DNA of 64,000 nt from Niabella soli DSM 19437 (GTDB taxonomy: Bacteria > Bacteroidota > Bacteroidia > Chitinophagales > Chitinophagaceae). The stretch covers positions 1,488,001 to 1,552,000 of the forward strand of contig NZ_CP007035.1 of the NCBI RefSeq assembly GCF_000243115.2, read 5' to 3'. Every line of letters starts with the position of its first letter. Within the stretch, counting starts at the first letter, position 1. Below, piece after piece: positions 10,261 through 18,654 of this stretch. The notes beneath the pieces are model-generated. The model had not been told where the DNA came from. It worked only from the letters and a program-made list of their open reading frames with translations, and did not search any database. Made by a program: the position numbers and the translations under genes.

Positions 10261-10309
10261 TATGAAAACACTTTCATAGTCTGGCAAAAAGAAAACGAAA
10301 ACGTTTTCG
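10261..10309. promoter_or_regulatory. Two LacI/cre-like operator palindromes upstream of susC
   Basis: Two inverted repeats lie between the kinase stop codon and the susC start. TATGAAA-ACAC-TTTCATA spans 10261-10278, and the perfect palindrome CGAAAACGTTTTCG spans 10296-10309. Their centres are 33 bases apart, about three helical turns. Both resemble operators of LacI-family regulators (A-rich arm, central CG or CA step, T-rich arm). That a LacI-type protein controls this PUL is inference; no such gene is in the window. Confidence 0.55.
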
Positions 10310-10328
10310 GGCAAAAACCTTACCTGCC

Positions 10329-12263
10329 TTATGCTGCATCCGCGCCGGCCCGTTCTTTTTTTATCCAGAACTGTACTTGCGTACCGCTGCCGTTTGCCGC
10401 TGTTATTTTAATCTCAGCGTTCATGCTCCGGGCTCTTGCCTGCATATTTTTTACCCCGTTACGGGAGGTTAGTTGTTCGGGATCAAAGCCAATACCATTG
10501 TCCCATATTGAAAAAGAGATCACATCCGGTTCATCGTGCGCAGTGATCGTCGCTTCGGTACATTTTGAATATTTGACCAGGTTGTTAACACTTTCCTTGA
10601 TGATCAGGAATATATTCCGGCGCACATCCATCGGTAATGGTATTTCCGAAATGGATTCGGGAAAATCGATAAAAAAACAAATATCCCGCGACTCAAACAT
10701 GGGCACAGAGTATTCCCTGACGTGCTGCCAGAGATTTGCAAATTTATCATTAGACGGCTTCACCAGCCATATAATATCATCCAGTGCATCCAGCGTGTCG
10801 CGCGCATTGGCTTCTATTTTGGTTAGCAGTTCTTCTTTGTTATCTCCCGACTTTCGCAGCAGTTCGCTGAAAATATGAATACTGCTCAATGTTGAGCCCA
10901 TATCATCATGCAGGTCCGTGGCGATCTGGGTACGAATATCCAGTTCCTGCTGTAAACGTTTGTTATGTTCCATCAACCGGTAACGGAGGTAGTAAAGGAT
11001 CCCGGAAGTAAGCACCAGCAGGAACAGCACCAGCATCCCCAGGAAAAAGAAGCGCTGGTTTTTTATTTTCACCAGTTCTGTTTGCCGGTCTGCCTCCAGT
11101 TTATCAACGCGGGCGCGCTCTTTTTCGGTAGCGTATAAAGCTTCCATTTCCCGCACATGACGATTGTTACTTTCGATAACAATACTATCATTATAATTCT
11201 TAAAGAGCTTACTGTATGCCAATGCAGAGTCGGGCCTCCCCGCCCGTTCATTCAGTTTCATCAATCCTTCATAGGCTGTTTTTTGCTGCCCCAATACGCC
11301 AATGGCCTTTGCTATTGCTATGGCATTGAAAAACATCTGCCGGGAACTGTCGAACTGTTTGGATTGCAGGTAGGCGTTGCCCAGGTTATTGTAGGTATCT
11401 GCCTGGTACAACCGGTCCTTTATTGCATCTGTAATTGCTTTTGCTTTTTTAAATAACGTGATGGCTTCCGCCACCCGGCCCTGCTTCCTGCGCACACTTC
11501 CAATGGAGTTATAGTTGATGGCAATCCCTTTAAGGTCCGCTATTTTTTCATCAAAAAGCAACGACTCCTGGTAGTATTTAATGGCAGAGTCAAACTTGCC
11601 GGTAAACTCATATACCTCGCCAATATTATTGTAATTCATGGAAATGCCTAAATAATTATTGGCTTTTTCCGACAACACCAATCCCCTCCGGAAATAAGTG
11701 ATGGCATCCGCATAGTTGCCCAGCACCGTATGAATGTTACCGATGCTGTTTAAGGAAACGCTTGCGCTGAAATCATCCCCGATCTTTTCAGCAAGTCTTA
11801 AGGCTTCAAGATGTTTGGTGAGCGCTTTTGCATTTTCGTCAACCCGGCGATACACCACGCCCAGGTTATTTAAAGCAAAAATTTCCGTTTCGGTATCGTT
11901 ATGCTGCTGCGCCAGTTCCAGGCTTTTGGTGTGGTTGTCCAGCGCTTCTGCATATCGTGAAAAGTCCCGGTTATAAACCCCGTATGCATTTAACAGTCTG
12001 GCTTCACCGGATGTATATTTCAGCTTTGTTATTAAGGCAAATCCCAACTTAAAAAGCGTATCAATCGCCGTGTTTTTTCGGTTCCTTTTTGCAAAAGCAA
12101 TTATCGTGTCCACCTTCGCCTTGCTGTCCGGCATTTTCAGAATATAAGCCACTTCCTGTGGAACGCCGCTCCCCGTCTGCGCTTTCGCCTGTCCGCAATC
12201 GGCAAGCAGCAGTTTCACCAACACCGTGGCAACCAGCACAAAAAAATATACCCAGGCTCTCAT
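10329..12263 (-). CDS. TPR-containing sensor histidine kinase (HisKA_3/HATPase)
   Basis: The protein has 644 residues from the ATG at 12263 (MRAWVYFFVLVATVL). The frame runs further up to a GTG at 12323, but the ATG gives a clean signal sequence ending QAKAQ. Residues about 60-360 are TPR repeats (LNNLGVVYRR, LNSIGNIHTVLGNYADAITYF, YNNIGEVYEFTGKFDSAIKYY, YNNLGNAYLQSKQFDSS). A short coiled coil, one membrane helix (about 406-426) and the dimerization box TDLHDDMGSTLSSIHIF with the phospho-acceptor His near 452 follow. The ATPase motifs are IKESVNNLVKYSK and DNGIGFDPEQL. No response regulator gene adjoins it. It ends 117 bases before susC on the same strand, so it may be linked to the PUL only by position. 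Confidence 0.9.
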   Translation of the reverse strand: MRAWVYFFVLVATVLVKLLLADCGQAKAQTGSGVPQEVAYILKMPDSKAKVDTIIAFAKRNRKNTAIDTLFKLGFALITKLKYTSGEARLLNAYGVYNRDFSRYAEALDNHTKSLELAQQHNDTETEIFALNNLGVVYRRVDENAKALTKHLEALRLAEKIGDDFSASVSLNSIGNIHTVLGNYADAITYFRRGLVLSEKANNYLGISMNYNNIGEVYEFTGKFDSAIKYYQESLLFDEKIADLKGIAINYNSIGSVRRKQGRVAEAITLFKKAKAITDAIKDRLYQADTYNNLGNAYLQSKQFDSSRQMFFNAIAIAKAIGVLGQQKTAYEGLMKLNERAGRPDSALAYSKLFKNYNDSIVIESNNRHVREMEALYATEKERARVDKLEADRQTELVKIKNQRFFFLGMLVLFLLVLTSGILYYLRYRLMEHNKRLQQELDIRTQIATDLHDDMGSTLSSIHIFSELLRKSGDNKEELLTKIEANARDTLDALDDIIWLVKPSNDKFANLWQHVREYSVPMFESRDICFFIDFPESISEIPLPMDVRRNIFLIIKESVNNLVKYSKCTEATITAHDEPDVISFSIWDNGIGFDPEQLTSRNGVKNMQARARSMNAEIKITAANGSGTQVQFWIKKERAGADAA

Positions 12264-12305
12264 GTTTTTGTAAAGCAGAAATTTTCGAATAGCCAATCCG
12301 GTCTT

Positions 12306-12335
12306 AAAAAAACCCGGCAACACTCACCTTGCCGG
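12306..12335 (-). terminator. Possible terminator between the aminotransferase and kinase genes
   Basis: Read on the minus strand, CCGGCAA and TTGCCGG (12329-12335 and 12314-12320) form a 7-bp stem with an 8-base loop, followed by G and seven T. It lies just upstream of the kinase start and would back up the stronger terminator at 12382-12411. Confidence 0.55.
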
Positions 12336-12381
12336 CAACAGACAATCAACCCTCTTCACTTTGTTATCTACCTAAAGTTAC

Positions 12382-12411
12382 AAAAAAAGGATGCTGACTA
12401 AATCAGCATCC
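12382..12411 (-). terminator. Rho-independent terminator of the aminotransferase gene
   Basis: A perfect 9-bp stem, GGATGCTGA with TCAGCATCC around a 5-base loop (12389-12411), is followed on the minus strand by seven T. It lies 35 bases past the aminotransferase stop codon. Confidence 0.9.
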
Positions 12412-12446
12412 ATAAAAAATAAATATTATATAATACGTTTTGCTTT

Positions 12447-13637
12447 TTATTTAAGCGCGGCGAGGGCCTTCTTAATCCGCTCCCAGCCTTGTTCTATCTT
12501 TTCCAGGCTGTTTGCAAAAGAGAAACGCACCCCGTTGGGCTCTCCAAATGCCGCGCCCATTACGGAAGAAACATGTGCTTTGTTCAATAAATACATACAA
12601 AGATCTGCGGAGTTGGCAATCGTAGTTTCCCCATCCGATTTACCGTAATAATAGCTCATATCCGGGAAAATATAAAAAGCGCCATCCGGCTCGGTACAAC
12701 TGATGCCGGGAATGTCTTTTATCAGTTCCATTACGCGCTGCTTTCTCCGGGTGAATTCTTTTGTCATTTCCACAGACGGAGCAAGATCCTGTGTAAGCGC
12801 CGCCACCGTTGCTTTTTGAGCAATGGTATTGGTACCGCTGGTCATTTGCCCCTGCAATTTTTCCATTCCCTTTGCTATTTCAACCGTTGAGGCGGTATAA
12901 CCGATCCGCCAGCCGGTCATCGCAAATCCTTTCGCCAACCCGTTAACAAGGATCACCCGGTCTTTTATTGCATCAAACTGGGCGATACTTTCGTGTTTGC
13001 CTACGTAGTTGATATACTCATAGATCTCGTCAGAAATGATATAAATATTCGGGTGCTTTTTGAATACTTCCACCAGGCCTGCCAGTTCTTCTTTACTGTA
13101 AACGGCCCCGGATGGATTGCAGGGAGAAGAGAACAGGAATGCTTTTGTATTAGGAGTGATCGCTTTTTCCAGCTCATCCGGCGTGATCTTCAATTTATTC
13201 TCGACCGTGCTGCGGATCTCCACCACTTTGCCCCTCGCGATTTTTACCAGTTCGGAATAAGTTACCCAGTAAGGAGTAGGGATAATTACCTCCTCTCCTT
13301 CGTCCACCAGGGCCAGGATCACGTTTGCAAGGCTTTGTTTAGCTCCGGTTGAGATAACGATCTGTTCGGGTTTATAATCCAGGTTATTATCTCTTTTCAG
13401 CTTTGCACAAACCGCTTCACGGGCATCCAGGAATCCCGGTACGGGAGAATAGTGGCTCCAGTTGTCGTTAATTGCTTTTATTGCCGCGTCCTTTATATGT
13501 TGCGGAGTATCAAAGTCCGGTTCGCCAAGACTTAAATCGATCACATCAATACCCTGGGCCCTCAATTCCCGGCCCAGTTTGGCCATTTTTAAGGTTTCTG
13601 GTTCGCTAAAACGTTGTAAAAGAGAAGATAACGCCAT
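12447..13637 (-). CDS. Pyridoxal-phosphate aminotransferase, aspartate type
   Basis: This 396-residue class I/II aminotransferase is of normal length. Conserved features are LSLGEPDFDTP at the N terminus, SPCNPSGAVYSKEEL (the cofactor-binding Asn), ISDEIYEYINY (the Asp contacting the pyridine nitrogen, and a Tyr) and NGLAKGFAMTGWRIGY, whose Lys carries PLP and whose Arg binds phosphate. RFSFANS near the C terminus holds the substrate-carboxylate Arg. It interconverts aspartate and oxaloacetate, or related amino acids, in the cytoplasm. It is monocistronic with a strong terminator. A CAAATTTA at 13722-13729 reads TAAATTTG on the minus strand and could be its -7 element. Confidence 0.92.
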   Translation of the reverse strand: MALSSLLQRFSEPETLKMAKLGRELRAQGIDVIDLSLGEPDFDTPQHIKDAAIKAINDNWSHYSPVPGFLDAREAVCAKLKRDNNLDYKPEQIVISTGAKQSLANVILALVDEGEEVIIPTPYWVTYSELVKIARGKVVEIRSTVENKLKITPDELEKAITPNTKAFLFSSPCNPSGAVYSKEELAGLVEVFKKHPNIYIISDEIYEYINYVGKHESIAQFDAIKDRVILVNGLAKGFAMTGWRIGYTASTVEIAKGMEKLQGQMTSGTNTIAQKATVAALTQDLAPSVEMTKEFTRRKQRVMELIKDIPGISCTEPDGAFYIFPDMSYYYGKSDGETTIANSADLCMYLLNKAHVSSVMGAAFGEPNGVRFSFANSLEKIEQGWERIKKALAALK

Positions 13638-13860
13638 TTTCTTTTTTTAAAGATTTATTTTTTAAAACAATTCCCGCCCGTAAAATGTATCCGGGCAGAC
13701 CCGCCCCATGGATCGGGCAGGCAAATTTACGGTATGCAAAGACAGTTTCGAAATGAAAAGGCGGAAAAATCGAAATATTCTATAAAAACCCGCTATCATT
13801 AGAAATTTATCAGTAGAAAAACCGTGCATAAAACGAAAATCAATTTAACCCTATATACCT

Positions 13861-13868
13861 TATATTTG
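13861..13868 (+). promoter_or_regulatory. Bacteroidota -7 promoter element of secDF
   Basis: TATATTTG matches the Bacteroidota consensus TAnnTTTG, 46 bases before the secDF start. No clear -33 TTG is visible at the usual distance. An AGAGGA lies about 25 bases before the start, too far to be a classical ribosome-binding site. Confidence 0.6.
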
Positions 13869-13913
13869 CAGCCTTTAAAATCCTAGAGGACAAAGATTAA
13901 ATAACAAAAACGT

Positions 13914-16900
13914 ATGCAACTTAAAGGACTGGTTAGATTTTTTACAATCTTACTTATTATCTATTCACTCTACCAGCTATCATTTACATGGTTTGTTCGC
14001 AATCACGAAAAGAAACTGGAGACGATTGCCAACCGGTATGTAAATACCAATTACGCAACTGCTGCCCAAAAGTATCCTTCCAACAAAGATTCGCAGGAAG
14101 TATACCAGGAAAAACTGAACCACATTTATAACGATCGCTTAACCCGCCTGAAGGATAGCACCAAAGACGAAACCATTACCTATGGTATCACCGGTGCTAT
14201 CAGCTATCAGAAAGCAAAGGAAGAAGAACTGAACCTGGGTCTGGATCTGCAGGGGGGTATGAACGTAACACTTGAAGTGGAAATGTCGGGCCTGTTAAAA
14301 ACACTGGCCAATAACTCCAACGATCCTAATTTTCTGAAAGCCCTGGAAAACGCAGACAAGCGCCGGGCCAACAGCAATGCCAACTTTATTAACCTGTTTG
14401 TTGAAGAGTTCAAAAAATTGAGCCCCAGCACCCCATTGGCGGCTGTTTTTGCAACGGCCAATCATGAAAGTATTAAGGTTACGGATAGCGATGATAAAGT
14501 GGTCCGTTTTCTGCAGGAGCAGGCAAGAGCAGCCTTCGACAATACTGCCAAGCTGATCACTACCCGTATCGATAAATTCGGTGTGGCGCAACCCAGCATC
14601 AACCCCGACCCGGTAAAGCAGATCATTAATGTGGAATTACCCGGTGTGCAGGATAAAGAAAGGGTTCGCAAGAACCTGCAGGCTTCCGCCAATCTCCAGT
14701 TCTGGGAAGTGTATAATATTTCAGAATTATGGCCTAACCTGCAAAAAGCCGATGAGCTTTTCTTTGCACAGAATTCCGGCAAAGCGGCAACCGACAGTAC
14801 TGCGAAAACAGATTCCGCTGCCACTCAGCACGCTGGTGCTGATTCAGCAAAAGCTTTGGCAAGTGATACTTCCAAAAAACTGGAAGACCAGTTAAAACAA
14901 TTAGCAACCGCTGATAAGAATGCAAATAAACCGGCAGCAGCAACCACTAACCAGGAAGCCGAAGCCAAGAAACACCTGTGGGGCTGGCTGTTACCGGCAA
15001 TGGACCAACAGGGCCGCCTGGCCGACATGGGGCTGATTGGGCAGGTGAACATTAAAGATACTGCCGCCGTAAGAGAGATCCTCGAAAGCGCGGCATTAAA
15101 AGCCCAATTCCCTTCAGAAGTAGCCTGGATGTACGGTATCCCCGAGCGCGTAGGCACCGGCAATAAAAAAAGTAATATGGTGGCGCTGTATGCCATCAAA
15201 ACTTATGGAAAAGACAAGGCCAAACTGGAAGGCGAGCATGTTACGAACGCCGGGTATGATTTTGACCAGACCGGTAAAACAAATGTTTCCCTGGAAATGG
15301 ACGCCCTCGGTAGCCGTATCTGGGCAGACATGACAAGGGCGAATATCAAAAAACATATTGCCATTGTGGTGGATAACCAGGTGTACTCAGCACCGGTAGT
15401 AAATGATGCCATTGAAGGAGGCCGTTCCAGTATCTCCGGGAATTTCACCCAGGAAGAGGCAAAGGATCTGGCCAATATCCTGAAGATCGGTAAACTGCCC
15501 GCTCCTGCCAAGATCGTTTCCGATGAAACCGTTGGGCCTACATTGGGACAAGCGGCTATTAAGGGCGGACTGATGTCCTTTACCCTTTCATTCATCGTAA
15601 TCTTTATCCTGATGCTGATTTACTATAACACCAGCGGATGGATTGCCAATATTGCGCTGATCCTTAACCTGCTGTTTACCGTTGGAGTACTGGCCGGCTT
15701 GGGGGCCACACTTACTGCACCGGGTATTGCCGGTTTGGTGCTGACCATTGGTATGGCAGTGGATAGTAATGTAATCATCTACGAACGTATTAAAGAAGAG
15801 TTGACAAAAGGCAAAGGATATATTACCGCCATCAATGAGGGGTACAGCCGTTCGCTTGCGCCGGTACTGGATGGGCACGTTACCACGTTAATTACGGCAT
15901 TCATCCTGTATTATTTTGGATTAGGTCCTGTAAAAGGATTTGCAACCACTCAGATCCTGGGTCTGCTGCTCTCCTTGTTCTGTGGAATTTTGGTGAGCCG
16001 CTGGGTGACCGACTGGTTTACTAACAAAAACCATCACCTGAAATACTTCACCAGCCTTAGCCGCAGTATCTTCAAACACAGCGCTTTTAAATTTATCGAG
16101 TTCAGAAAAGTAGCTTATGCCATTTCTGTGGTGATCCTGCTGCTTTCGGTAGGTACCATCTTCCACGGATTTGACTATGGCGTTGAATTTGATGGGGGCC
16201 GCTCCTACCGTGTTGATTTTGGTAAAAAGGTAAACGTAGAACAGTTGCGCGATGACCTGAAGAAAACCTTTGACAATGAGAATCCAAGCATTAAAACGGT
16301 TGGTGATGAAAGTGCCCTGGATATCACCACCTCTTACCTCATCAAAGACCCCAATAGTCAACGGGCCGATTCTATTGTAGTGCAAAAACTATACAACGGG
16401 TTGAAAGCCTATCTACCGGCCGGCACCAGTTTTGCGCAATTCGACAACCAGTATAAATTAAGCTCAAAAATTGTACTGCCCACGATATCCGACGACCTGA
16501 AGAAGGGTGCCGTGCGAGCTACAATTCTTGCGCTGATCGCGATCTTCCTGTACATCTTCCTGCGGTTCCGCGACTGGCGGTATTCCCTTGGAACGATCTT
16601 CTCCCTGTTGCACGATGCGTTGGTGGTATTGATCGTATTCTCCTATTTCAGGGATCATGTACCCTTCCCGCTGGAAATTGACCAGCATTTTATTGCGGCG
16701 ATACTAACGGTGATCGGTTTCTCTATGAACGATACGGTGGTAGTATTTGACCGTATACGGGAAGACGGACGATTGTACCCCGGCCTGGATCAGAAGCAGT
16801 TGGTGAACAAAGCGATCAATGATACGTTAAGCCGAACCATTATGACCTCCCTTACCGTATTCATTACAGTATTGATCCTGTTTATATTCGGGGGCGAAGC

Positions 16901-17057
16901 CGTAAGAGGATTTGCCTTCGCCATGCTGATCGGTGTGGTAACCGGTGTATATTCCTCCATCTTTGTTGCGGCGCCGGTTCTGGTTGACCTGAAAGGCGGC
17001 TTAAAAAGAAACAAGCATAAAGCCGTAACTGCCAAGGTTCGCCCGGAGCATAACTAA
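13914..17057 (+). CDS. secDF: Fused protein translocase subunit SecDF
   Basis: This 1047-residue inner membrane protein carries SecD and SecF in one chain, as usual in Bacteroidota. The SecD half has TM1 (FFTILLIIYSLYQLSF), LGLDLQGGMNVTLEV and a large periplasmic P1 domain with an Ala/Lys/Asp-rich insert (about residues 285-350). TM helices after VSDETVGPTLGQAAIKGG contain GMAVDSNVIIYERIKEEL. The SecF half starts near residue 720 with GFDYGVEFDGGRSYRVDF and contains IGFSMNDTVVVFDRIRED. The two DxN/ND and ERI/DRI motifs are the proton-relay signatures. It pulls preproteins out of the SecYEG channel using the proton-motive force. Confidence 0.97.
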   Translation: MQLKGLVRFFTILLIIYSLYQLSFTWFVRNHEKKLETIANRYVNTNYATAAQKYPSNKDSQEVYQEKLNHIYNDRLTRLKDSTKDETITYGITGAISYQKAKEEELNLGLDLQGGMNVTLEVEMSGLLKTLANNSNDPNFLKALENADKRRANSNANFINLFVEEFKKLSPSTPLAAVFATANHESIKVTDSDDKVVRFLQEQARAAFDNTAKLITTRIDKFGVAQPSINPDPVKQIINVELPGVQDKERVRKNLQASANLQFWEVYNISELWPNLQKADELFFAQNSGKAATDSTAKTDSAATQHAGADSAKALASDTSKKLEDQLKQLATADKNANKPAAATTNQEAEAKKHLWGWLLPAMDQQGRLADMGLIGQVNIKDTAAVREILESAALKAQFPSEVAWMYGIPERVGTGNKKSNMVALYAIKTYGKDKAKLEGEHVTNAGYDFDQTGKTNVSLEMDALGSRIWADMTRANIKKHIAIVVDNQVYSAPVVNDAIEGGRSSISGNFTQEEAKDLANILKIGKLPAPAKIVSDETVGPTLGQAAIKGGLMSFTLSFIVIFILMLIYYNTSGWIANIALILNLLFTVGVLAGLGATLTAPGIAGLVLTIGMAVDSNVIIYERIKEELTKGKGYITAINEGYSRSLAPVLDGHVTTLITAFILYYFGLGPVKGFATTQILGLLLSLFCGILVSRWVTDWFTNKNHHLKYFTSLSRSIFKHSAFKFIEFRKVAYAISVVILLLSVGTIFHGFDYGVEFDGGRSYRVDFGKKVNVEQLRDDLKKTFDNENPSIKTVGDESALDITTSYLIKDPNSQRADSIVVQKLYNGLKAYLPAGTSFAQFDNQYKLSSKIVLPTISDDLKKGAVRATILALIAIFLYIFLRFRDWRYSLGTIFSLLHDALVVLIVFSYFRDHVPFPLEIDQHFIAAILTVIGFSMNDTVVVFDRIREDGRLYPGLDQKQLVNKAINDTLSRTIMTSLTVFITVLILFIFGGEAVRGFAFAMLIGVVTGVYSSIFVAAPVLVDLKGGLKRNKHKAVTAKVRPEHN

Positions 17058-17084
17058 ATATAAATTCTTACATATTTTGCAAAG

Positions 17085-17115
17085 AAAGCTGTCTCTTAAA
17101 AGGCAGCTTTTTTTT
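17085..17115 (+). terminator. Rho-independent terminator after secDF
   Basis: AAAGCTGTC (17085-17093) pairs with GGCAGCTTT (17102-17110), with one G-T wobble, and runs into eight or more T. It lies 28 bases past the secDF stop codon. Confidence 0.85.
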
Positions 17116-17141
17116 ATTGCCCTTTCATAATTATCATATAT

Positions 17142-17149
17142 TATATTTG
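17142..17149 (+). promoter_or_regulatory. Bacteroidota -7 promoter element of the DUF6807 gene
   Basis: TATATTTG matches TAnnTTTG, 28 bases before the ATG at 17177 and just past the secDF terminator. A TTG at 17117-17119 is 22 bases upstream, slightly long for a -33 partner. Confidence 0.55.
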
Positions 17150-17176
17150 CCCAACACGATTGATAAAATCTTTTAT

Positions 17177-18214
17177 ATGAAATATCTTCTTTCAGCACTG
17201 CTCACAATTTTATCGTTTATGGGGAACGCCCAGTCCGGCAAAGGGTTCCGGCTGGTCGCCGAGCCTGCAAAAAAACAGGTGAACGTATTGTACGATGGTA
17301 AACTACTGACGGCTTATTGTTATACTGATAGTATTGCCAAGCCCTTTTTATATCCGGTGAATACACTCAACCATATTACCGTTACCCGGGGCTTTCCGGT
17401 AAAATACATTCCTGGTGAAAGTACCGATCATCCGCACCATGTGGGCATCTGGTTAAATTATGAATCCGTAAACGGCATCGATTTCTGGAATAATTCATCC
17501 GCTATTCCTGCCAGTAAAAAAGACCATTATGGTACGATTATTCACAACCAGATCATCAGCCAGTCTGCCGCACAGAATAAGGCGCAATTACAGGTAACCG
17601 CTACCTGGGTCAATCATTCCGGCGAACAATTTCTTAAGGAAGCCACCACCTATTATTTCGAAGTGCAAAACGGTGTTTTTCTTATCACCCGCTCCACCAC
17701 CTTAACGGCGCTGAATAAGCCCGTTGTTTTTAAAGACGTAAAGGACGGGTTCTTTGCCATCAGGGTAGCCAAGGAGTTGGAAATGCCCGCTACGGAAACC
17801 AAAACATTTACAGACAACCAGGGAAATGTTACCAGGGTTGCGGCCTCCGGGAAGAATGTGGCTACGGGGATGTATTATGCCTCCAATGGATTAAAAGGTG
17901 ATGCAGTATGGAGCAGCCAGGGTACCTGGGCGATGCTGAAAGGCGTTAAAGACGGCTCCCCTATTACCATAGCGCTATTGGATCATCCTTCCAATACCGG
18001 CTACCCCACCTACTGGCATGCCCGCGGTTATGGCCTGTTTGCCCTGAACCCTTTGGGAAGATCTGTTTTCAGCAATGGAAAAGATTCGCTGAACCTGACG
18101 ATGCAGCCGGGGGAAAGCAAAAAATTCATCTATCGGATCCTGATCGCCGGAAAAGATTTAAATGAGACCGAAGTAAAAAAATCAGCCGATGCTTTTGCTA
18201 AAAGCCGCTTTTAA
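17177..18214 (+). CDS. Secreted PmoA-family (DUF6807) protein
   Basis: The protein has 345 residues from the ATG at 17177, which gives a signal peptide (KYLLSALLTILSFMGNAQ). An upstream TTG at 17117 lies ahead of the promoter and is rejected. The conserved family block FLYPVNTLNHITVTRGFP, then STDHPHHVGIWLNYESVNGIDFWNN, identifies the PmoA-like family DUF6807, a beta-rich fold common in Bacteroidota and Planctomycetes. Despite the name it is not related to the PmoA subunit of methane monooxygenase. A role in carbohydrate metabolism is often suggested from gene context, but no reaction is established. It has its own promoter and no operon partner. Confidence 0.85.
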   Translation: MKYLLSALLTILSFMGNAQSGKGFRLVAEPAKKQVNVLYDGKLLTAYCYTDSIAKPFLYPVNTLNHITVTRGFPVKYIPGESTDHPHHVGIWLNYESVNGIDFWNNSSAIPASKKDHYGTIIHNQIISQSAAQNKAQLQVTATWVNHSGEQFLKEATTYYFEVQNGVFLITRSTTLTALNKPVVFKDVKDGFFAIRVAKELEMPATETKTFTDNQGNVTRVAASGKNVATGMYYASNGLKGDAVWSSQGTWAMLKGVKDGSPITIALLDHPSNTGYPTYWHARGYGLFALNPLGRSVFSNGKDSLNLTMQPGESKKFIYRILIAGKDLNETEVKKSADAFAKSRF

Positions 18215-18313
18215 TTCCTGGGATGCTGTTATAGTAATAAATGCTCAACGCCATCGCGATAGAATTATCGGAACACGAATACGCGCCGTTGGCACATTGG
18301 ATTCGTGACTATT

Positions 18314-18358
18314 CCCACAGCTAACGCTGCGGGCTATGTACATTATGCCCTCCGGGCA
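18314..18358. repeat. REP-like double hairpin
   Basis: CCCACAGC-taac-GCTGCGGG (18314-18333, one A/C mismatch) is followed after 12 bases by TGCCC-tcc-GGGCA (18346-18358). Paired GC-rich hairpins of this kind are widespread in Bacteroidota intergenic DNA. Its family and mobility are not determined. Confidence 0.5.
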
Positions 18359-18500
18359 CTTTAGCACCAACTACGGAAAGATCAGTTGTGTCCACACGAT
18401 AGGCCACGGCGGGGAACATAGCTAATGTATTTTTATGGCCCCTTCTATCTATAAAATTCTATGTGCCTATCCGCTGTGCGGGACAAGTTATGGTTAAACA

Positions 18501-18572
18501 TTTCGTTGTATCCTTAAATCATCCTGCAACGCAGAACGATGGAACGGTGCCCGCCTCTGGAGGATTCGTGGC
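18501..18572. repeat. 72-base direct repeat, copy 1
   Basis: This is identical over 72 bases to 19973-20044 and in the same orientation. It begins TTTCGTTGTATCC and ends GGATTCGTGGC. It lies downstream of the orphan lipoprotein gene (18655-19653), with copy 2 on the other side. No reading frame or long hairpin explains it. Confidence 0.9.
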
Positions 18573-18654
18573 AGCTTTTAATCTTATGTGTCTTCACTGT
18601 CTATCCATTAAGGAAGACCGTTAATTTTACATTCAGTTTTCAACATTTATTATT

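Larger units (their letters stand above)
18215..18654. other. Repeat-rich intergenic region
   Basis: I see no gene in these 440 bases. They hold REP-like hairpins (18314-18358), a small CCGC-TGT-GCGG stem near 18470, and the first copy of a 72-base direct repeat. It is the 3' flank of two converging genes, so it should carry terminators, but no stem with a T run is evident. Confidence 0.6.

Noticed and set aside
14207-16688. Many minus-strand frames within secDF
   Set aside because: secDF is intact and unmistakable; the antisense frames have no motifs, starts or promoters.
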